Positions 1 through 6,440 of a stretch of DNA of 64,000 bases are shown here, in pieces. The notes beneath the pieces were generated by a model. It saw only the letters and a program-made list of their open reading frames with translations. It was not told where the DNA came from and did not search any database. Each line of letters starts with the position of its first letter. The first letter of the stretch is position 1. The position numbers were made by a program, and so were the translations under genes. The stretch is from Hymenobacter sp. CRA2 (GTDB lineage: Bacteria > Bacteroidota > Bacteroidia > Cytophagales > Hymenobacteraceae): assembly GCF_002007105.1 (NCBI RefSeq), contig NZ_MVBC01000010.1, positions 124,001 through 188,000 on the forward strand, read 5' to 3'.

Positions 1-1202
1 AGGGCGCACGCGCCCTTGACACTTATAACGGCAGGCTTGCCATGATACTGAGCTTGGCGCTGTCCTTCAAAATCTACCTCAATGCTGTTTCCATCAGTCT
101 TGATATGTAGCCGATAGATATGATGCACGATATTGCCCATGTGCAGGTACCAAGCGGCTATCAGCGGTGCTACTTGCTTGAAGGCCGCTTTATCCTGGCC
201 CAGGTAATGATAGAGCCCGACTAACGGCGGTAGGTAGTCGTCCGCCACCCGTTGTTGCAGCATGTAAGGCAAGCTGGCATCAGTGGGTGGCCGCTGGTTG
301 AGCAGCAACAGGTCTGCTTGGAATTGAGCGCGTTTCTCAGGCGTTTGGCCGTTAAAAATGTAGTCCATGCCTTCCGGCCGTTCCCGCACCTCGGCTACCA
401 ACTGCCAGGTTTCGGCCTCTGCTCCCTGGGTTTGGGCACTGAGGTTACGCAAACGGCATGGGTAGAGCTGTTCGTTGAACACGACGCTTGCCAGATTAAT
501 ACGCTGGTGCAGGCTCGCCAAAAACGCCCGTTGTGCTGGCTGGGTAGGCTGCAAGGTCAAATGCACTTCCGTACCACCATCTACCCGGCTGCTTAGCACT
601 TCCACCGTTTCCCAAGAGCCATCATTTTTAACGAGCAAGGCTAGCGGAGCCGCCAACGCGGGCTTTGGCTGGCGGCGCGGTGCGGCAGCCTCGGCTACGG
701 CAGCAGGTGCCGGCGGGCTTTTGTGCGCCGGGGCCAGGGCTACGGCCGCCGGGGCGGCGGCAAACAGCTCATCCACCCGGTCGGCAAGGCGCACCAGCAC
801 CCGGTTTACCTCCCCGTCCGACAGCGTATCAAGGGCCGTATCGGGTGTGTTGATAGCCTGGAACTCGCTCAGAACGCTGCGCCGGAAAAAGCACGTGCTC
901 ACAATGACGGATAGGATGGTTACACCCTCCCGCTGAGCTGCTTCCAGGAGCGGCGGCAACTCGTTGTTGTGAATGAAATCCGAGGCCAGAAAATCGGGGC
1001 TGACCAACAAAATAGCCACTTTGGCTTTGCTTAATGCCTTATCAATCTCTTCCCGCCACCGCTGGCCGCCGCGCAGGTGGGTGTCTTCCCATACCACAAT
1101 GCCGCTCCCGCGCACCAACGGCTTTAGATGGACTTTTACACGGGCAAGCCACCGCTGGTCGGCGTGGCTGTAACTTACAAAGGCGTCGGTACGGGTGGAC
1201 AT
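1..1202 (-). CDS. TIR-domain protein, C-terminus cut by window edge
   Basis: Reverse-strand reading from the ATG at 1200-1202 stays open to base 1 (about 400 codons), so the gene runs off the window. Residues 1-130 form a bacterial TIR domain: a first strand with DAFVSYSHAD, a BB-loop region with VVWEDTHLRGG, and the helix motif SPDFLASDF followed by NEL, where Glu81 sits at the position of the catalytic glutamate of NAD-hydrolysing TIR domains. An Ala/Pro-rich linker (about 145-185) leads to an unrecognised C-terminal domain. By family knowledge such proteins are often NADase effectors of antiphage systems; enzymatic activity is inferred. It is divergent from the winged-helix/HEPN pair at 1467-2757, and the surrounding DNA is less GC-rich than the rest of the window, which suggests a transferred island. 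Confidence 0.85.
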   Translation of the reverse strand, partial: MSTRTDAFVSYSHADQRWLARVKVHLKPLVRGSGIVVWEDTHLRGGQRWREEIDKALSKAKVAILLVSPDFLASDFIHNNELPPLLEAAQREGVTILSVIVSTCFFRRSVLSEFQAINTPDTALDTLSDGEVNRVLVRLADRVDELFAAAPAAVALAPAHKSPPAPAAVAEAAAPRRQPKPALAAPLALLVKNDGSWETVEVLSSRVDGGTEVHLTLQPTQPAQRAFLASLHQRINLASVVFNEQLYPCRLRNLSAQTQGAEAETWQLVAEVRERPEGMDYIFNGQTPEKRAQFQADLLLLNQRPPTDASLPYMLQQRVADDYLPPLVGLYHYLGQDKAAFKQVAPLIAAWYLHMGNIVHHIYRLHIKTDGNSIEVDFEGQRQAQYHGKPAVISVKGACA

Positions 1203-1466
1203 AGGCAGGAGTAAAAGAGAAGCAGAAAGGTAGTTACGGCAGCTGCGTTGCTGGACTTAGCTCGTCTCTAGAAGCCGCCCCTCAAAAGCCCTCTTAGCTT
1301 TCGAAAGTCCTTTAGAAGCTAAATATTGATCAGGCCAACACTTTTAGCATCGAAAATTGTCCAAAAATTTAGACGACACGTTAGCTATTTCCCTGAATGG
1401 GTTAGTGTTTGAGCATCCCACTTCTTTTTAACTCACTACTTCACCAACCCTCTTTATCTGGAACTA

Positions 1467-2222
1467 ATGGCAAAGCAGGACACGAAAGCCAGCAAAGAAA
1501 CTTTCGCTTTACCATCATCCCCTTATGATGAACTAAGCCGCATTATCCAGTCGTACGCCCGCAGAGGCGACAACGTGAGCTTGGCGGATGTCGCCCGTTT
1601 AAGTGGCTTAACTGAAGACACCATCAGCAGAAACAATGCTTTTTTAACCACATCGGGATTAATAGCTGGGGGCAATGCCAAAAGCGCTACCGATTTGGGC
1701 AAACGTTTAGGGCGAGCATTAGAGCACGAACAGGCCGACGACGTGCGCAATTGCCTCGCTGAAATGGTGCAGGCCGTTCCGTTTTTGACTGACTTGCTTT
1801 CACCCGCACGGATGAAGAAGGGCAATACGGAAGCTGAACTAGTCGCACATATCTTATATGTGGCAGACATACCCAGGACCAATACAAAGAAAGTAACCGG
1901 TGCACATGCCGTTGTTCGAATCCTCCTGGAAGCGGGCTTACTTACCGATGACAACGGCACTCTTCGCCTTCAAGCAGGAACGCCCCCGCAAGCCGAACCC
2001 GTCTCAAGCAACGGCCAGGCGCCGCCAGCCGAGCCAGCGCCCCAACCAAGTAACGCTGCCCAACCTACCACGTCGGTGCCTCTTACGACTGCCGCCACCA
2101 CGGCCGGACCCTTTGCTATTGCTATTAATATTCAGTTAGAGTTGCCAGCCTCGACTGATCCAACGGTGTATGAGAACCTTTTCAAGGCGTTGAAAAAGCA
2201 TCTATTGTCGGGCAATGAGTAG
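1467..2222 (+). CDS. Winged-helix protein, probable DNA-binding partner of HEPN gene
   Basis: A 251-residue protein of no named family that I recognise with certainty. Residues 15-80 look like a winged helix: SLADVARLSGLTEDTISR resembles helix-turn-helix, followed by a wing-like segment and TDLGKRLG. Residues 115-170 (VTGAHAVVRILLEAGLL) look like a second winged helix. A Pro/Ala/Gln-rich linker (172-210) follows, then a conserved-looking tail (about 213-247, with INIQLELP and YENLFKALKKHL) that I associate with proteins of defence islands; this last point is memory, not measured. Its stop overlaps the start of the HEPN gene by 8 bases (ATGAGTAG), implying translational coupling. It could be a sensor or an autorepressor. 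Confidence 0.7.
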   Translation: MAKQDTKASKETFALPSSPYDELSRIIQSYARRGDNVSLADVARLSGLTEDTISRNNAFLTTSGLIAGGNAKSATDLGKRLGRALEHEQADDVRNCLAEMVQAVPFLTDLLSPARMKKGNTEAELVAHILYVADIPRTNTKKVTGAHAVVRILLEAGLLTDDNGTLRLQAGTPPQAEPVSSNGQAPPAEPAPQPSNAAQPTTSVPLTTAATTAGPFAIAINIQLELPASTDPTVYENLFKALKKHLLSGNE

Positions 2223-2757
2223 CCAATGGCTTGACTTGGTAGCTCAGTGGCAACAAAAAGCTGCAGCAGCTCAAGAAGAAGCACACCGAGTTTTGGCCGT
2301 TCACGAAGGCGCTGTTAAGTCGCGTGTAATCGTGTTGGAGGATGTGATGCGGAAACTGACCGCATCACCGCTGCCATCGGACGTGCAGGATTATTTTCGG
2401 GAAGCTATAACGTGTTTGGAGCATGATGCTCGCCGGGCGGCTATTGTGCTGTCGTGGGCAGGCTTCTTTTATACCATCTGCGAGAAGCTGTATAGCCAAC
2501 ACGAAGCTGCGTTGCGCATGGCTTACCCCAATTGGCAATTTACTAGTTTTGAGGAGTTAAAAGAGACCTACAACGAGTTTCAATTAATAGAAGCTATGCG
2601 CAAGGTAAGCCTGATTTCAAAGCCTGAAATGCGACAGTTTCAGGGTCTACTGGCTCAACGCAATCAGTGTGCTCATCCAACCCGATATCAACCTAGCATG
2701 AACGAAGCTTTAGGCTTTGTGAGTCAGGTGCTTGATCAAGCTATTCGACACCTTTGA
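2215..2757 (+). CDS. HEPN-like protein with Rx4H motif
   Basis: A 180-residue, mostly helical protein. Near the C-terminus R149-N-Q-C-A-H154 fits the Rx4-6H signature of HEPN domains, which in many toxin and defence systems is the RNase active site; the polar residue after Arg (Asn150) is also typical. Upstream, DVQDYFREAITCLEHDARRA fits the first HEPN helices. The gene overlaps the preceding winged-helix gene by 8 bases, so both are very likely one unit. HEPN domains may also be catalytically silent scaffolds. RNase activity is inferred from the motif alone; association with the TIR gene rests on proximity only. Confidence 0.75.
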   Translation: MSSQWLDLVAQWQQKAAAAQEEAHRVLAVHEGAVKSRVIVLEDVMRKLTASPLPSDVQDYFREAITCLEHDARRAAIVLSWAGFFYTICEKLYSQHEAALRMAYPNWQFTSFEELKETYNEFQLIEAMRKVSLISKPEMRQFQGLLAQRNQCAHPTRYQPSMNEALGFVSQVLDQAIRHL

Positions 2758-2771
2758 TTTTTGGCACCAGC

Positions 2772-2827
2772 ACCATGTAAGGGATAAGCCCCGACAGCAA
2801 GCAGTCGGGGCTTATCCCTTACATGGT
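2772..2827. terminator. Perfect 24-bp inverted repeat after the HEPN gene
   Basis: Two 24-base arms (2772-2795 and 2804-2827) match perfectly around an 8-base loop. It begins 14 bases after the HEPN stop and lies between convergent genes, so it is probably a terminator, although no clear T-run follows. Confidence 0.7.
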
Positions 2828-2832
2828 AATAG

Positions 2833-2863
2833 AAAATATCCTACAACGAGCGTAGGATATTTT
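2833..2863. terminator. Bidirectional terminator hairpin
   Basis: The arms AAAATATCCTA (2833-2843) and TAGGATATTTT (2853-2863) pair perfectly with A/T tracts on both sides. It serves the HEPN gene (+) and the TolC-type gene (-), which converge here. Confidence 0.8.
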
Positions 2864-2893
2864 GCCTGCCAAAAAATAACCTACCCCCTGCCC

Positions 2894-4429
2894 CTACTCC
2901 GCCGCGGCCGTCAGCAGAGGTTCCTGCCGCTCAAAGTCGTAGAGCGTGAGGGTGCGCAACTGGTAATAAGCCACCCAGCAGGCGCGCAGGGCGGCAATGT
3001 AGGCGCGCTTGGCGCGGTCCTTCTCGCTCTGGGCGATGTTGAGGTCGGTGAGGGTGAGGCGGCCGAACTGGTAGGTAGAGCGCGCAATGTCGTAGCGGCG
3101 CTGGGCCAGCGAATCGGCGCGGCGGGTGAGCAGCAGCTGCTGGCTGAGGGCGCCGAGCTGGGCAGCCTGGCTGCGCACCGACTGCTCGAAGGTCAGCTGC
3201 TCCTGCTCCACGTTCTGCTTGACCTGCTGGCGGGCCAGCTCGGCGGTCTTGACGGTAGCGCGCGTTTTGCCCCAATCCACGATGGGCAGCGAGAAGCCCA
3301 GGCGCACCTGCTGCTGGTCCTTGGGGCTCACGTAGGAATCGGCCAGCTGATCGGCGCTGCTGGCCATGCCAAAGGACGCCGTGAGGTTGGCCTGAAAGCC
3401 GGTGGTGCCTTTGGCCTGGGCCACGTTGCGGTCGGCTTCCAGCAGGCGGCGCTGAAACATCAGCCCCTCGCGGCGGAACTGCCGGGCCTGCGCCAGCGCA
3501 GCCTCGGGGGCCACGCTCAGCTGCGGCGTGGCGGGCGGCACGTTGAGGGCGGCGGCGGGGTCGAGGGCGAGGCCGGTGTAGCCGCTGAGCTGCACGGCGG
3601 CGTTCTGGGCATCCACACCTGCCTGCACTTCGGCCTGCCGGGCGTTGAGCAGGTTCAGCTCCAGTAGCAGCAGGTCGTTTTCGGAGAGGCGGCCGAGGCG
3701 GTGCCGTTCGCGGCCCATGCGCAGCAAGTCCTCGCTGGCGCGCAGGTTCTGGCGGGCCACGTCGGCGTTTACCTGCTGCAGCAGCACGTCGAAGTACAGC
3801 TCCGTGACGCGGCGCGCAATGGTTTCGCGCTCCTCCACGTACTGGCGCTGCGACTCGCGGTAGCGCAGCGGCTCGATGCGCCGGTTCCAGCTCAGCTGGT
3901 TGAAGCCGCCGATGGGCTGCGTCAGCCCGATGGCCACGGGGTTGCTGTTGTAGAGGCGCTGTCCGCCGCCTTCGAAGTTGTCGAAGCGCTGCAGGGTGCT
4001 GCCCACCGAGATTCTGCCGCCCGTCAGCCCGATGCCCTGGCTGAGCGTGGTGGCCACGTACGAGGTATTGATGCGCACGTAGCGGAAGCTGGTGGTGCCG
4101 TCGGGCTGTTGCACGGCCAGGATGGTGCGCGAGTAGTCGGGCAGCACGCCGTTCAGGGCCAGCTGCGGCTTGTAGTCGGCCCGATAGGACCGATACTGCC
4201 AGTAGCTGGTTTCGCGGTTGGTCACCGCCTGCTTGGCCACCGATGACTGCACCAAGGTCAGGTCAATCACCTGCGGCAGCGTCAGGGCCGCCGGGGCGGT
4301 TTTGCCCGGCGCGGGCAGGCTTTGCGCCACCAGCACCTTCGGCGCGAAGAGAAACACCAGCAGCGCTACAATGGCCAGCATCAGCAGCCAGAGCCGTAGC
4401 ACATCGAGGTAAAACGACAGGGTTTTCAT
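2894..4429 (-). CDS. TolC family outer-membrane efflux protein
   Basis: A 511-residue protein in the TolC/OEP family, a trimeric outer-membrane channel of tripartite efflux or type I export systems. I chose the ATG at 4429 (MKTLSFYLDVLRLW) over an upstream in-frame ATG because it puts a hydrophobic export signal (residues 10-35, ending near LVAQ) at the N-terminus. After it come LTLPQVIDLTL, typical of the first OEP helix, and two OEP repeats rich in Gln, Arg and Ala with long coiled-coil helices (RYDIARSTYQFGRLTLTDL in the second). It is transcribed 88 bases downstream of the periplasmic adaptor gene, so both are probably one operon. No inner-membrane pump gene is nearby. Confidence 0.9.
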   Translation of the reverse strand: MKTLSFYLDVLRLWLLMLAIVALLVFLFAPKVLVAQSLPAPGKTAPAALTLPQVIDLTLVQSSVAKQAVTNRETSYWQYRSYRADYKPQLALNGVLPDYSRTILAVQQPDGTTSFRYVRINTSYVATTLSQGIGLTGGRISVGSTLQRFDNFEGGGQRLYNSNPVAIGLTQPIGGFNQLSWNRRIEPLRYRESQRQYVEERETIARRVTELYFDVLLQQVNADVARQNLRASEDLLRMGRERHRLGRLSENDLLLLELNLLNARQAEVQAGVDAQNAAVQLSGYTGLALDPAAALNVPPATPQLSVAPEAALAQARQFRREGLMFQRRLLEADRNVAQAKGTTGFQANLTASFGMASSADQLADSYVSPKDQQQVRLGFSLPIVDWGKTRATVKTAELARQQVKQNVEQEQLTFEQSVRSQAAQLGALSQQLLLTRRADSLAQRRYDIARSTYQFGRLTLTDLNIAQSEKDRAKRAYIAALRACWVAYYQLRTLTLYDFERQEPLLTAAAE

Positions 4430-4517
4430 AACTCGGAAAGGCAGGGCGGAGCGGTAGACGGAAGCGTGCATCGGAAAGCAGGTAGCGCAGGCGCAGAGGG
4501 AAGGAACGGGGAGGGAA

Positions 4518-5765
4518 TTAGCGCTTGATGGTGAGCAGGGGCACTTGCTGGTAGTCCTTCATGTCGCTGATGATCAGTTCGTCGCCGGGGCGCAAGCCGC
4601 TCAGCACCTGCACGTAGTCGAAGTTGGAGTCGCCGAAGCGCACGGTGCGGCGCACGGCCTGGTCATCGTGCAGCACAAACACCTCCTGCTCGCGGCCACC
4701 TTGGTAGTAGGGGCCGTTTTTCACCCGCAGCGTGCCGCGGTGGGCGCGCGTCACCACGTACACGTCGGTGCGCAGGTTGGCGCGCAGGGCGGGGTGGTTG
4801 TTCTGCTCCAGGCGGACGTAGAAAGTCACCACGCCCTTGTCCACGGCCGGGCTGATGGAGCTGATGGTGCCGCGCAGATCGGTACCGCTCAGGCGCACTA
4901 TCACCGCATCGCCCAGGTGCAGGGAGTCGGCGTAGGCATCGGCGATGGTGGCGCGCACCCGGAAGGAGCTCAAATCGGCGACCCGGGCCAGCACCTGGCC
5001 CTGCGTCACGGTCGAGCCAATGTCCTCATTGACCCAGGTAAGCACGCCGGCCTGATCGGCGCTGACGGTGGCCTGGCGCAGCTTGCCGGCCAGCTCACGG
5101 ATGCTGCGGTCCTGCATCTGCACGGTGTAGCCCAGCCCCCGCTCGTCGGCTTGGTTGGACTGCCGCTGGTTTTGCATCTGGCGGCGCACTTTCTGCAGCT
5201 CCAGCTCGGCAATCTTCAGGTTCAGCTCGGCCTGGCGCACGCCTTCCTGGGTGCCCGAGCCGATGCCGAGCAGGTGCTGCTCGTCGCGCAGGGCCGATTG
5301 CAGGCTGCGCACTTTCTCCTGCTGCACCTGCTGCTGGGCTTCCAGGTCGTTGAGGCTGCGCTCCAGGGAGAGTTGCAGCAGGGTGCTCTTGTTACGGTTT
5401 TGCAGCTGCTCGTCCTGCAGCTTGGCCAGGGCCGTGCTGGTCAGCTCCTTATCCAACTCCAGAATGGGCTGGCCCGGCTGCACCTTGTCGCCGGCCGTGA
5501 GCAGCACGCGCCGCACCGTGGACTGGATGGGGCTGGTAACGACGGCTTCGTGGGCTGGAATAACCACGCCGGCAGCGGTCAGCGAGGCTTCCACGTCGCC
5601 AGTTTCCACCACGGCGGTTAGGAGTTCGTCCTGCTTGATGCTAGGCCGCAGTACACTGCGGAAGGCCCATAGCCCGCCGGCCACCAGCAGCAGCACGGCA
5701 GTGGCCAGCAACCAGCGCTGGCGGCGGCGTTTGGCCTGAATAGCGGGCGATATAGCTCTGTCCAT
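4518..5765 (-). CDS. HlyD/MacA-type periplasmic adaptor protein
   Basis: A 415-residue membrane-fusion protein linking an inner-membrane transporter to a TolC-type channel. The start MDRAISPAIQ at 5765 is preferred because residues 15-40 then give a basic segment plus one membrane anchor (WLLATAVLLLVAGGLWAF). Order: anchor, beta-barrel/lipoyl half (ETGDVEASLTAAGVV, PGQPILELD), long coiled-coil hairpin (about 110-230, Gln/Leu/Arg-rich), second lipoyl half (ADQAGVLTWV, GQVLARVADL), then barrel and membrane-proximal domains ending with VLSGLRPGDELIIS. It resembles adaptors of MacB-type ABC pumps. The partner pump is not in the window. The TolC-type gene follows. Confidence 0.88.
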   Translation of the reverse strand: MDRAISPAIQAKRRRQRWLLATAVLLLVAGGLWAFRSVLRPSIKQDELLTAVVETGDVEASLTAAGVVIPAHEAVVTSPIQSTVRRVLLTAGDKVQPGQPILELDKELTSTALAKLQDEQLQNRNKSTLLQLSLERSLNDLEAQQQVQQEKVRSLQSALRDEQHLLGIGSGTQEGVRQAELNLKIAELELQKVRRQMQNQRQSNQADERGLGYTVQMQDRSIRELAGKLRQATVSADQAGVLTWVNEDIGSTVTQGQVLARVADLSSFRVRATIADAYADSLHLGDAVIVRLSGTDLRGTISSISPAVDKGVVTFYVRLEQNNHPALRANLRTDVYVVTRAHRGTLRVKNGPYYQGGREQEVFVLHDDQAVRRTVRFGDSNFDYVQVLSGLRPGDELIISDMKDYQQVPLLTIKR

Positions 5766-6005
5766 TTTCGTTCGGATTGGGGGTCGTTTGGGGAACAAGC
5801 AGCCAAGCCCAATGCCAAAATCATAACCACCATTTTGTCAGACACTTATATTCAACTTATCGTCACTTAGCCCCTAAAATATTGTCCGGATGTGGACACT
5901 GTGTTCGGTTATGCCCGGGCTTTGTCGTACAAGCTTGGTCAACCCAACGGGAAGCATAAAATTTACCTGCGGCCATATGCATCCAGCCACGAGCAAAGCC
6001 GTACA

Positions 6006-6030
6006 TTAGCAAAAAGCTAAATTATTTAGC
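6006..6030 (+). promoter_or_regulatory. Palindrome plus half-site upstream of the Ubl-like gene
   Basis: TTAGC-N5-GCTAA (6006-6020) is a perfect 5-bp-arm palindrome, and TTTAGC repeats at 6025-6030, ten bases before the ATG at 6040. This could be an operator or a translational control site; function is inferred only from symmetry and position. Confidence 0.3.
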
Positions 6031-6039
6031 AAACGCAAC

Positions 6040-6435
6040 ATGAAAACAACGCTGCTGATCCAGGACGAAACGGCCACCGGCGCCGTGCTGCACCGCCTAG
6101 CCTTGGAGCTAACCCACGAAACCATCACCGTGCGCGAGCTGATCGAACAGCGTGTGCGCCAGGAAGTAGCGGCGCATAACCAGCGCAACGACGACGTGTT
6201 CAGTGGCCTCGTGCAGCCCACCGACTCGGAGCGGGTACTCAACGGCTACCGCCTGAAAAAGCAGCACCACATCGACGCGGAAAAGCAGCTTTACCGGGCG
6301 CTGGAGGCCTTTCAGCAGAACGGCTACTTCATCCTGGTGAACGACCGGCAGGTAGAAAGCCTCGACGAGCAGATCTGGCTCGGTCCCGGCGCCACGGCCA
6401 GCTTCGTGAAACTGACTCCGCTGGTTGGCGGCTGA
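6040..6435 (+). CDS. Beta-grasp (ubiquitin/MoaD-like) protein ending in Gly-Gly
   Basis: A 131-residue protein. The N-terminus (KTTLLIQDE, a second strand, then the helix ITVRELIEQRVRQEV) fits strand-strand-helix of a beta-grasp fold. The C-terminus fits the MoaD/ThiS pattern: FILVNDRQVESLD, then WLGPGATASF and a final TPLVGG; E. coli MoaD has VNQ...DHPL...GDEVAFFPP...GG in equivalent order. A 50-residue mostly helical insert (about 48-95) makes it longer than MoaD (81 residues). The exposed diglycine tail suggests adenylation, thiolation or conjugation by an E1-like enzyme, but no E1, E2 or protease gene is nearby. It sits 5 bases before the DUF4132 gene and so forms an operon with it. The fold assignment is mine, by eye. 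Confidence 0.7.
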   Translation: MKTTLLIQDETATGAVLHRLALELTHETITVRELIEQRVRQEVAAHNQRNDDVFSGLVQPTDSERVLNGYRLKKQHHIDAEKQLYRALEAFQQNGYFILVNDRQVESLDEQIWLGPGATASFVKLTPLVGG

Positions 6436-6440
6436 GCCGG

